Shown here: in pieces, positions 24,681-37,300 of the stretch
Layout of the letters: each line of letters starts with the position of its first letter
Numbering within the stretch: position 1 is the first letter of the stretch
DNA from: Paracentrotus lividus
Lineage: Eukaryota; Echinodermata; Echinoidea; Camarodonta; Echinidae
NCBI GenBank assembly: GCA_940671915.1
Contig: CALNVZ010003434.1
Coordinates: 24,009,974-24,073,973, forward strand
Reading direction: 5' to 3'
DNA: 64,000 nucleotides
Translations under genes and position numbers: made by a program
Notes under the pieces: model-generated
Database searches by the model: none
What the model saw: the letters and a program-made list of their open reading frames with translations, nothing else
What the model was told of the DNA's origin: nothing

Positions 24681-27109
24681 CATTGATGTAGTTATAGTAC
24701 AATGTCAAATAAGTCAAACCAAGGATGCCAACTTCAGTCCCAATTGAATATTACGTAACCCTCTTACCTAATACTTAGTTGGTTTGGAGCTAAGATTTGA
24801 CTGTTACCCTTGAATACCCAATACAAGTAGTATGTAAGGTGTGACTGTTACAAGCATCATTTTGAAGAATATTTTGTTAGTGATATCTAGCAATAAATCT
24901 TGATAGCTTGCCATTGTCATCGAGAGGTTAGATGGAAAGCAAATACTTGATAATTTAGTGGCTTATTATTAGGATTCTAAAAGTAGGGCAGTAGGAGGGA
25001 GGGCTTAGGGGCGGTTTAAACATGTAAACATGACATCTTCTGAAGTGGGAATTCAAAGGTTGATATTTTAATGATTTTTTCATTGTTGTTTAGTAGTATT
25101 ATATCCTTCCTGGTTGCTAGCTGGTAGATTGATTCTCAGTGTCATAACTTATTATTGGCACAAACTGAAGTGGCCTCGGTATTCTTTATTCTATAACTAT
25201 TTCCATTATCAGTCTTCTTATTTAATGCTTCATCTCTTAAAGTTTTTTATAATCTTATAATAAAATCCCTGTAAATGTTTATTAAGGAACATTAAAAACT
25301 AAAGTACAATTGACATCAGAGTACAAAGTACCCAAGGATTACCTTCCTGTGAAATGTGAACAAACTTTTCTCCAAGGCTTTTTATCTCATACGTTGTTTA
25401 TTCAGAGTAACTGTCAATAGAGCCATACTTCCCCTTTATCCTTGATACTCACTAGAGATGGGTATTGTTCTACCTTTTAGGGATGTGCTGTATGTGACCT
25501 ATTTTCAACATTAAAAAAAAAAAAAAAATTGTTGTTGAGAGATGATGGTTTGAAACAGATTTGCAAAATTGATAAATGACCCAACAATGAAACTATTTAT
25601 CTGGTGTCTATGAATGTCTTCATTTGTCAAATTAAAACTGTTTTGTCACTACATGTTTGGCATTATTTTTTTCCCATATGATTTAGACATGACACATGTT
25701 ACCTGCTAATGTATTGTCCAATGTCAGTGTCATTTCTCCTCCAGTATTACATGCTACTTTACCCTATTTTGTTCATGTTTTTGAGTGTACATTGGAGTGT
25801 AAGTGTAATACTAGAATCAGTATGTAATCATGAACTATCTATATTAAGTTATCATATTGTACACAAATCTTTTTGTAGATGTTATAGGTGTCTTATCTTG
25901 TAATTGCAACTATTATTGTAGGAACAGGATAACTGCTTTTTTATCGGCCTATTGGTGTTGGAAAGGTATTATTTACAAAAGGTTGATGGTGAAATTAGGT
26001 GATGTTACTTTTATTCTGCCAAACTTGCTGATTTGTATGAAATTGTACATACTAATTTGTATATACATGAAGTTTTAGGTCTTCTGTGTATTTTTAGGCT
26101 TTTTTTTTTTCTCTCTTCTGTTTTATTGTTGAATGTAAATAATGTACAAACATTATTGTAAAGATAATATTTAAGTATTTATGCAGCTTTTGTGTGTGTT
26201 GTGTGTATTACAGTGACAATAGTAGCAGAATGAAAGATTTTTGTAACAGGTATAAATATGAGTGAATATGAGAGAGAGAATTAGTGTGAATGATTGTTCT
26301 TCAGTTGATGTTTGTATTATATCAACGCAAGAATAAAAATGATCAAAATGATGAAATATGAAATTTCGAATTAGTTTGTGTCTTTATTGTCTGCTGATTT
26401 TTTGCCTTCTTGGAATTTTAAGATTTCTAACTTCCAGCACAACACCAAATTAATAATTAAGTATAATAAACACTTATCTAGGTCCCTGTAACAGAAAGAA
26501 TTACACTCAATTGCAAACTGACAGTAGCAAATCAGGACCCCTGTAGTGTGCATTTCTTGCATAAAATCAGAATTGTTTCAAATTTGCAATTTATCATTAC
26601 TCTATAAAGGCACAGATCACAATTACTGAAAGATGGGATGTACATTTTATGGAGAGAGCAATTAGTTGATTTACATTTGAAATGGAGCTAGTTAAATGGC
26701 TGGTTGAGGAATGAATGAATTGCTTGATTTATTGATGGATGATTGAATGCTTGATCATAGATTTGCTGTATCTCTCTTCCCATGGCCTAGTAAGGAGGTT
26801 CTGTCAAAGCTTGAACAGTTTAGAAAGTCGTTACTTGACTTCAAGTGAAAGTTGTACAAGAAGAAGACTTGACTTCAAATGTTTCTATACTCAATTTCAG
26901 TATCCTACTGGCTGGAAATGCCTAGTCCCGAATTATTTGCAGTCTATATAGTCACTCATATCCTTGGCTGGCAAGAATTTTTATCTGTATGATAAATTCA
27001 CTCCCCTAGCTAGCTAGAAGAAGGTGTTAAAGTGGGTACCTGGTATAGTTTTTTTTTCCATTGTAAGCACCTACAAAATGGTCACTTTGGAATGCATGAA
27101 ATAATGTTT

Positions 27110-27300
27110 TTTTTATTTTTTTATTTGATTTATTTATTTACCAATGATAACATTTCATGACATACATAATTAAAACATTACAAATGGTAAATGGGACCAG
27201 AAAATAGCACATGTGCTAGTCGAGCCTGGCCCCTCTTCATTATTTACATACAAAGTATAATGTTGTTAATAAACATAAGACTATACAGATACAGATACCA
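27110..27300 (-). mobile_element. Possible 3' end of a non-LTR retrotransposon
   Basis: On the minus strand the stretch ends in a short TAAATAAATAAA tail, preceded by TGGTCCCATTTACC and an AT-rich run. This looks like the 3' UTR and tail of a LINE copy. No reverse transcriptase fragment is visible, so the call is weak. Confidence 0.25.
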
Positions 27301-27539
27301 ACTATTGATACATAGTTTATATGAAGTGTAAATTACAGCAAATTACACATAGAGAAGTAAATTGTTATTGATTTATTATGTAATAACGGGGATGTATGCA
27401 TGGCTATATAAAGGGATACCTCCGTGGTATAGGCCTAAAATAAAAGTGTGAACAATATATAACATTAAAATAAAAATATTTTAACAAAAATACACACGAC
27501 ATTGCTAATTTTATAATGGTGAGAGAGGAGGATAAGGGG

Positions 27540-27625
27540 ATGAGAGAGAGAGAGAGAGAGAAAGACAAAGAAAGAAAGAGAGAGAGCGAGATTAGGAAGA
27601 AACGAAAGAGGAGGATGGAGGAAAG
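27540..27625. repeat. GA-rich microsatellite
   Basis: GAGAGAGAGAGAGA runs with AAAGA interruptions, flanked by purine-rich sequence to about 27660. Confidence 0.85.
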
Positions 27626-28320
27626 AGGAAAGCGGAAGTAGAAAAGCGGGGAACTTCAGAAGAGCAGGATATGAAATTTAAAAATGAACTGCCACAGGGA
27701 TACCACACTAAACAGTATAACCCCCTCCCTTCCAAAAAGAAAGAAAGAAGCGAACATATAAACATATTAACAAAACATCCGCAGCAGCCAGCACCCTCGC
27801 CCCGCCCGGCCCTCTTATCACATGTCAATAAGCTGTCACCTGATCACTGGCATTGTTTACAAATTGAATTGCTAGTATAAAATATCAGACACTTTTATAA
27901 ATTTGAATGCAAATATATGTTCAAAATACGTCTTTAAAACATGCGCCAAGCCAAATATCATTATTTAAGTAATTTAAGTTTTATAAATATGTATATATTT
28001 ATTACAAACACAATTTCAAATTTTATTTGATTAGCAATGTAATTACTATTGTTGATCTATAAAGTGTGAATTTAAAGACTTTTTTTTTTTCGCATAGTCA
28101 AGCAGTACCGTACCGTATCGTTTTTCGTTTTTACACTGCGCTATACGGTATACCGGGTACGTATGCATGCACCACTGATTTTTGGGTAGGCCTAGTAGTG
28201 CAAACTACTTTTCTACTGAAGAGCCGCTGGCGATATTCCTGAAAGAAGACAAATATAAAGCTTAAATAACTACTGGAATATCTTTCCATACATCATTGGA
28301 CAGCTTTTGCTTTGTAAAGG

Positions 28321-28323
28321 ATG
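28321..28323 (+). CDS. MIOX: Possible MIOX start exon containing only the ATG
   Basis: ATG at 28321-28323 is followed directly by GTGAGTTG, a good donor. Joined to the acceptor at 29902 (pyrimidine-rich tract, then GAAAG) it gives [22 protein letters not shown] in phase 0, similar in length to the N-terminal extension of vertebrate MIOX before DPSL.YRP. The alternative is initiation at 29938 in an exon starting further upstream. Transcript evidence would decide. Confidence 0.4.
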
Positions 28324-31300
28324 GTGAGTTGGGCCTTTGCGTTTTCTATATAAATATGTTTACTTAAAGATTCCTTGCCAATATCAAGCAATAACTGTGA
28401 ATCAGTGTCACTGAAATTGAAAATGAAAGGATTTTTGTTTGTAGCTTGAAGTTAACTCGCATAGCACCGCACCTCGGGTCTTGCCCTCGCTCGGAGCCCG
28501 GGAGGGGGGCCTAGCCTAGGATAGGAGGACATGCATTTCTGTATATTGCAGTCTTGCCTGCATAGAAATATTCAATTCTTAACGTTGGCACTTCGACTTT
28601 TGAGGGATATTTCAGAAAAAATACCAAATTGATTAAAAACGTCGAGAATGATGTGCTGATATTGATGGTGGTTGTTCCTGGCCAGTAGATCTAACGTTAT
28701 AGGCTAGTATTAACTCACTTACAGTTACACTTGTTGCGATATACTATTCGCTATGTCATTATACTACTAGCGGATACCATAGCTATATCGCATATCAGAT
28801 GTAAATAGTATTCTAACTTCAGGTTCAGAATAAACATGTCGTAATCATAAACATCTTTTTGAAGACCTCATCATTGCCAGCCTCATCGTACTCGTAAAAG
28901 AACCACACAAAATACTCCAACATGGTGGCAGCGGTGGAGCATGACTTCAGAGATTAATTGAAGATTGATAACTCTAAATAGAAATCGAAAGAAGAAATAA
29001 GACTGAAGACGCATAAAGTTTTCAATTCAAAAGATTATTTATGTTACATGTATAATCATTGTACAGTTCAATATTTTTGGTATGACAACAAGTAAAATAT
29101 CTGGAATCATTTGCTTACCAAAACGTATCGATTTTGTAAATCAAAACAGTTATCTACCAAAAATTATATTCAATTTGCATCAAAGGAGAACTTATGTCAA
29201 ATTGAAAATGCAAACAGTTAACTTACTCAAACCAGTTGAACTTTATTTCATTGGAAAAATAATTATCCAAAATAAACAGGCTACCAAAAGAAACCAAAAG
29301 GATATTGATATCAAAGCAATAGATACCAAAAATGTTATCAAAACAATATTGTTGTATACTCAAACATTGAATGTACACATTCTACTCTTTACAAAGGAAG
29401 GGGGATGTTGCGATATACTATTCGCTATGTCATTATACTACTAGCGGATACCATACATGTGTAGCTATATCGCATATCAGATGTAAATAGTATTCTAGCT
29501 TCAGGTTGAGAATAAACATGTCGTAATCGTAAACATCTTTGTGAAGACCTCATCATTGCCAGCCTCATCGTACTCGTAAAAGAACCACTATATAGTCCAA
29601 CAACACTTATGCATGGTCAATTCATAATTCACACTAATTCACACTAAACTTAGTGTTTGATGTAGCCTACAATTCATAACTTTTTTCTTTGTTTTATTAC
29701 AATTTTTTTATTTTGAATTAATCACTAGATCCTTACCCTAAAACATAATACACTTTAACACTTACTGTACCCTTAACCTAAGTCTTGCATCCTAGAGCAA
29801 TTTTCGGTCAAACAATATATTTCCTTTTACTAGATTAATTCTACATGGCAAAAAGATTAATTTTGCATTTTGGGATTTTTTTTTCCTCCATTCTTTGAAA
29901 GGAGAAGCAGGACAACAAGGTTGACCAGGTCCTAATAATGGATCCATCACTAATCTATCGGCCTGACATCTCAGATGAAGAGAAGAAGTACTTGGGCTTG
30001 ACTGACCTAGCACCAGCCTTCACCCCTGGAAAGGAGGAGAAAGAATTCCGCAGATTTGATGTAAGGTGTAAAATAATCCAATGTGTCCAGGGAAAAAAAG
30101 AGGACGTGCACAGGTATTGTTATCTGGTTATGCCTCTCAGTGATGTTGTCAATTAATGACACTTTAATTTTTATCTCATCAGAATTTGGGTTGCACATTT
30201 TAATTTTAAAAATTTCAGGAAATTAGGAGTTGCTGGACGAAACTGATTTGAAAAAAAAAGAAGTTAAAGAGCATGTATGCAATTTCCCAACTTTCATTTT
30301 TATTACGATTAAAGTTTTGCGAATGAGAAATCTGGTTGATATGTCATTGGCACTATGATGGGACAGAAAGGTCCAATCAGATCTAGGCCCAGATGAACAA
30401 AATCATGCTTGTGTGCCTCATCTCTCTCTGGTATGCCTAGCATGTAACTCTTAATTGGAGAAATTACTTCAAAACAAGCAATTCATTGCCTTTTTGAGGC
30501 CTGAAGCTCTAATAGTCAGCGTTTATCTCGTACCTTAGCACAATGCAAAATTTTGCGATATTGGCATACATGTAGATTTTCCAAGCTCACCATACATGTA
30601 TGTTACATATCTGTATTATTTGTGCACATGCACTTTGTATACTGATTAGCATGTGCTCATGTCCACAATGATTGCTTGCACCGCATACACACCCGACAAA
30701 CCTTGATGCAAAAAAAATCTCACTCCTTTTGCTGGTCTCTGCAGAAATTTGGCATCGTAGGCTGGTTTTATGATATATTCACAGACCTATAAATTTTACA
30801 AGGTATTCAAACTGTTATTAAAGAATGAACAATAATATTTGGTTTGAATACATTACATGTAGTTGTTAATCTGTTGGGTATTGAAGTTGCTTGCCTGACA
30901 TACAGAGTTATTTTAATTTCTACCCGACTGTTCTTTATGTCTCTGTTTTTATTTTAAATGCAAGTGGTAGAAAAAATGTTCTTTTGATGAGAGAGAATGT
31001 AAAAATATAACCACAATATACTCCATCTTTAAATAGAGGACGATTCTGGTACGACCCAGAAAAATTAACAAAGAGCTGTGTGAGAGCATAATAAGCGTGT
31101 AAGCCTCTAAACATGCGCATTTCTCCGGCAAGAGCATGTAAGCAACATTCTAACTGGTGTTGCCTGGCAGGTAGGTCATAGTGAAGTTGCAATTTACATT
31201 GCCAAATAAAAAAGGGCTTACTGTGGATGGAGGGTGGTTCTGAAAGAAAATTTTATCGATTGCCTTGTTCGCCATGAGATCACCTTCCTAATGAGATCAG

Positions 31301-34300
31301 GGCATAATGTATCACATAAGCTACAAAGGAAAAAAAAAAAAATTTTTTATCATTAAATGGAATACAAAAATCTCACCGCAACCCCCCCCCCCAAAAAAAA
31401 AAAAAATAAATAAATAGATAAATAAATAAATAAAATAAATAAATAAATAAATAAATAAATAAAAAAATAAGAAATAAATAAATATTGTTTAATCATTAAA
31501 ATGGAATACAAAAATTCACAGCAAAAAGAAAAAAAAAACCCAAAGAAAATTAATAAAAAGGACTATGTACAAAGTGAATGATTTTGGCCAATCCTATGGG
31601 GGGAGGGGTGCAGCTGGCCGTTATTGTCGCTATTATGCTGATTTTACATATATATTTACGCGCAGCCTATCTGACCGCGCCCCCCCCTGGATCCGCGCCT
31701 GCATGTCTTCAGCATTATAACTTTCCTTCAATAAGAATAAAAACTACTGTATCTTAACTGAAAGCAGGACTTTAATTTACATCTATATATCAATATATTA
31801 GTTTAGATCAATATGTACACCAGCAAAATGTGATCTATCGATTTCCTATTTTAAAGCCTATTATTAGTGCTTGCCTTGACAAATCATATCTTTTGAAAGG
31901 AGAAATTATTAGTTATTTCCGTCGAATGCCATTTTACACACATGTGTAAGGCCAACCCCTAAAGGCCATGTATACCAACTCAAAAGTAAATGGAAACTAC
32001 ATGTATCTGAAATTCCGCATACAGTCAAATAGCTAAGACAGATCAAGTCCCATCAGCTTTCTACAAGACCAAGTCTTAACTTATTTTTACTCATTTTCTG
32101 TGAGAATCAATAACTTGACATAATCCTCTATAACAAATTGTTTTCAAACTTATTGTTGTCAGAACTCATAATTATCTTTAAATTTAAAAAAACAGTTGTT
32201 GAAATGTACTCTTGTGATTTGATATAATTTATTCGTGTACAGGATGATGATACTGATCCAACTATGGCACAAGTAAAGAAGACTTACTACCTCATGCATA
32301 CCAACCAAACATATGACTATGTTATGAAACAGGTGGGTAGGAACTGGCCCATATTCTCAAAGGTGGCCTAAAGTTAAGCCTAACTTAAATCTGTGGTTTA
32401 ACTATGACTAGCAAAATGGGATACAATCTCAAAAAGTACATGTAAGTATTTAAATTCAATTTATCAGAATTACATGTACTACTTAAACTATTGGATTGGA
32501 ATGATAAGTACAAAACTTTTAGTAATTAACCACTAAAGCATGATTCCGGAATCCAGTACACATGTAAAGAGCATAAAGACACAACGTAGACATATTTGTC
32601 TCCCATTTTGCTAGTCATAGTTAAACCACAGATTTGCTTTAGGCCACCTATTGTGAATATGGGTAATATAATAATGTACGCACATACATGGAGTGTAAAA
32701 AGAAAATACTTTTTTGTTCACAGAAGCTAAGTTTTAAGTTGCCAAATGATGTAGAAATAAATATTTCCTTTCAATGACTCTCTTACATATGTTGTTCTTT
32801 CACAGCTAGAGTTTACCAGGGCCAAAACAATATGTACTCTACATGTACATGTATGTATGTAGTGTTTTTAGTCCCAAGACTGCTCTATGCATACTTATGT
32901 ACAATATATAGGCCTTCATCCATGCAGTCACTTTAATATTGCACAATACATGTAACCCTGAGAAGTATTGACCAGCCTGAGGGTGCATTCACCCTTGAAG
33001 TATTTGAATAGCAATAGTGTAAACAACTTCTCTGCTTACATAAATTTTTTCAGAATAGCTACCATTATGTTAGTATCAGATACATGTATAAAATCATGAA
33101 AATGTTGGTAATTTTTAAAAGTAAATTCAGTCAATCTGAATCTTGTGCTTTCTAGAGAGTTTTCCATCAGGATAGTGTGCTGTGTTCTGGTTTAAACTTA
33201 TTAATAAAACATCAATAGGCAGTATGTGTAAGACTTGCTTCAATATCAATTTGATTTGCAATAAGACTTACCTCGCAGAGTGAATTTAAAACAACATTTT
33301 GGTGAATAGACCACTAATTACATGTACATTATAGATGGGTTTAAATGGTGCTTTAACTCTATTCTTCTCTCATAACAGAAATAGATGTCACTGTGTATAA
33401 GGGTCAGTGATTTACCATATAAATGTTTGCATTGTAAAGTAATGGAGCATATAACTATGCCTATTAACTGTTACAATGTTATATAAATTTGAAATAAGTA
33501 GAGACCTTTTCATATCTCTTGACACTGCAGTGGTGCAGTATTGACCTGTATACTGGAAAGGTTGGGCCAAGGTTAAATTGTTGATTCATAGAGAGCTAAG
33601 GTGTGTGGTTTTGTTTATACAGTCTGTGTCAAATAAAATGGTACAAGTGGAAAACATTTTTTTATAGTATGAAGATTAATCACAGCCTGCTATTGTTTGG
33701 TATTTTCATAAAGCAGGAAGATCAGAATTTCACCTGTAATTTTTGTCATCACATTTGGTGTTGTAATTTTTGAAATATGACTAGTTTTCTACAATCAAGA
33801 AAAATCAATTTTTCGCACGCCGTCCCATGCCCTTGTGTGTAGGTTTCGCATAATGGCCATAAAGTGCTCAATTTCGATTTGTTCCTCGTCGTACAAAATT
33901 TAGCATAACTTTTGTTTTACGAAAGCAAATTATACAGAACAAAGCGCATCAGCAAGGAAAATTATTTGGCTTTATTTTGGTACCACATACGCACATTATT
34001 TGAAAATATTTCACACCTAAATAATTTTTTTTTCGACTGTACCATTTTTTTTTACACAGATTGTAGACTTTTTTTGTAAGGGGAAGTTCTAATTTAATTC
34101 CTTTCAAATGTAATGACATCAGCTAGGAAAGCTAACATTGATGGAATATGAATACTGATGGATTCAGTATCACTTTCATCATGATATACAAACACAATCA
34201 TGGGTTTATATCGCAATTTAGAGCTACACACCTTCCACTATTGTAATTGTAATATCATATTTACATTAATTAAGCCAGTATCAGTGATTTTATTGATTAT

Positions 34301-37300
34301 TATACTCAATTCTGTTTGTTCACCTGTGCTAGTATAAATGTCCTCGCTTTTAAAATTGGTCATTAACAGTTTGGGTAATCAGGAAAATGCAGCATATTTC
34401 AATCCCACATATGTTTTATAAAATAGTTTCAATACATGTAGTATTGTTATGTTGAATCTTTATAATAATAAATGTTCTTAAATACATTTTTACATGTATG
34501 CCCTTATTTTTTTTTATATATAGGCAAGAGAATCAGTAACTTAATTAGCAATGAAGTATATTTTACCCAGGTCGAAATTCCAATGTATACATAATACTAA
34601 TGATCACATACAGTACATGTACATACGAAGTTACCTTTTGTAAGTCAACCTTTTAACAATAAAAATTTGATGCTTTCTGTATTAAACTTACAACTTATGG
34701 GAAATGAGAGAATAGGACTTATGTATTGACGTCATCGCGCCGCCATCTTAGAGGCTAAGTCCATTGCCTTGCACATGTTTGTGATCTGCAGCTAGCGCAT
34801 CTTTTACAACTCCGTTTCCGCGTATTCCTTTACGCTATGAGATTATTTAGTTTTCAACACGTTAAACAGAAACTGCATATAAAGGAATGAGTGATGATAG
34901 AATAAATAATTGATATATATTGTGGTCAAACTTTTTAGATATAAAGTTCTTAAAATAATTAGGGAATAATTTGACCAGTATGGCATTGCAATTTGCTATG
35001 CAGGTTTGTATGATTGCCACACAACAGTTCTTCTGTGCAGCAACTTTATTTTTTACATGGGACTTCACATACATTGTTGGAAGTAACTTCCCCATCAGCC
35101 AAAATTGCTAATCAAATTTGAAAAATAAAATAATTCCCTGAGATATCTCATTTAAAATTCATACATATGGGCAATTCCACAGAAATCCGGACAAGGGTGC
35201 CAGAAATTCAAAGGGATATTTGGTTAAAATAACTTTGATTTTCAAAAAATACATGAGTTGAAGTTTTAAGAATCAAAATTTTTTTTACAGATGGCGGCCA
35301 TTTTCACCTTCTAAACAAATGCCGAAGTATTCCAATAGATTTTTGGTATAGAAAAGGTATTTTTAAACAAAAACTCATTTTCATTTTCACTAAAACTTTT
35401 CTGTTCAGATAATCTTTGCATCATGGATAAAGTTGTTTTGAAAGACACTTTATCCAAACGTAATTCATAAAAAGTTTGGTCAATGGACTTCAGTAGTAAT
35501 AAACTTGAGATTGTAATATACCCTCATATTGGGTTTTGTAACGTCAGTGTACCTGAAAACCATGAGAACGTGTGTTTATTTTTTCTCCAGCAAGGAATGA
35601 AGTATAAATGGCCAATAATAAGATTCTAATGTATGCGCTGCATCTCATAGTATTGCGATACAAATCATGTGGATATTCAACATACAATCAAGTAAAAATT
35701 GACAGCTGATTTGTGTAACGTCAGTTACCATGACCTAGTGTAACGTCAGTTACCATGATGCAATTATCGTTTCTTAGAAAAAAATTACAATTTGGACTCC
35801 TGTATGTATCTGAAGTAATTACACTGATTATTTATCATCTAGCGATAAAAGACTGTATGTATTAATGGTACATCTTCTTTTTAATGATTTAAGAGTTGGA
35901 AAAGCCATGGTGTACATGTTATGTAGGCCTAAGCCCTCCAATCTATTTAGATTTCAGTAATTATCTATTGATGTGATGCAGGATTCATTGTACTACTTCC
36001 TGATTGTGAATATGAGCCAACAAGTTTATATGTGTAGATGAAAGTATACATATTTTGGTTGTATTGAAAAACTTCTCTCTGTTTTATAAATGAAGGAAAA
36101 AAAAGAAGAAAAAAAGTATGATCAAAGCTCCACATGTATTGTCTGTGCATCTGCTGAGATGTACACAATTGTTGATGGACAAAGCACAGAAACAACACTT
36201 TACTTTGTACAGGCTTTTCATTTTGATACAAAGACTAACAGCAATTTTCATCAAACTTCAATACTCAGCTTTAAAATTCAGCGTTTCTTTACTACTGATA
36301 CATAACCTGTACAAAATGAGTTAAATGGAAATTACTGTTCATACATTACGTTTGAATTGGGAAGAAACTGTTTAAAAATGATTTCAAAAGGTTATAACAA
36401 TTCACCTAAGAATGTGTGTTGCTGTGAGGATTGAGAATCAACAAATGAATAAGGAACCCAATTCTGCCAAGATTCACATGCACACACAAAAAATGTGTGG
36501 GACATCCTACGTATATTAATCATTCAAAACGTATTTAAGAGTTTCTGATATCTTAATACTAACATATTCCAGATATTTATGTGAGTGAAATAGTAGTAAG
36601 AAATAAATTTTCAAAATATTTTGTACAAACCCTATAGGAATGTATGTGTACAACTGTCATGTTCACAGTAAAGTTTTAGGCAGAATAATAGGAAAATGAT
36701 TACATTACTTTTATTCTTATTTGGCAATCTGTTGCCTAGAACATAGGTATGATATCATATCAAAACACATAATTCTCAAAAGCCAGGAAAACAAAATATT
36801 TGGATTGATTCAAAATTGGGATTTTCCATGTGTAAAGTCTATGGAAGATGTAAGGGTAACGTCAGTTACCAACATGTCTTCACAAAAGTTTCCGCGCAGC
36901 ATAAACAAAATATATGAAAATCTCTTCTTATTTTGCAAATCTGTTCATAAAGACCTAGTATGATGTCATATAAGACTTATCATTATAACACGTCGTGGAC
37001 ATGAGATATTGAGATTTGATCAAACACCCGGGTGATGGAGTCGGGTTCGTATACGTCAGGGGGTTGCAGTTTTTGCAGTTCCGTTTCTGAATCCGTCAGT
37101 TTAACCGACACGTTTTTGCTTGGCGTTTCAATGGAAATGATGTTTGGGTGGAATTTTTTTATACAACGCCTTGCTTTACACTTACTTCTTTAGGCATATT
37201 AATTTGAAGACTCGTGTATTCTAATTTATGTAACTATAACACGAAGAATGTAGAAAATTCTGGTTGTGTGTAACGTCAGTTACCGTGGAATTGCCCATAT

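Larger units (their letters stand above)
20641..28320. other. Intergenic region between ULK and MIOX, including likely ULK 3' UTR
   Basis: No conserved protein is visible. The ULK 3' UTR must begin at 19893, but its end is unclear; AATAAA-type signals occur at about 20946 and 24338. The stretch contains two family-A SINEs, a TTAA foldback element, several ACATGTACATGTA words (for example 22083, 23707, 23760), long T or A runs (24055, 25513) and the GA-rich microsatellite near 27540. Between 24700 and 27050 I see nothing else recognisable. Confidence 0.6.
28732..29602 (+). mobile_element. Miniature LTR retrotransposon (TRIM-like), complete
   Basis: The 871-bp element has two LTRs of 191 and 197 bp (28732-28922 and 29406-29602), both TGTTGCGATA..CCAACA. 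The 5' LTR is followed with no spacer by a primer-binding-site-like TGGTGGCAGCGGTGG (28923-28937). The 3' LTR is preceded by a polypurine tract, AAAGGAAGGGGGA (29393-29405). ACACT flanks it on both sides (28727-28731, 29603-29607). The LTRs contain AATAAA. The 483-bp interior has one open frame of 120 codons (29082-29444) without recognisable gag, protease or polymerase motifs, so it depends on another element. The LTRs are nearly identical apart from a 7-base indel, so the insertion is fairly recent. Confidence 0.9.

Noticed and set aside
29082-29444. A 120-codon frame as a gene of its own
   Set aside because: It lies between the two LTRs of the miniature retroelement and runs into the 3' LTR. 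It is AT-rich and without motifs.
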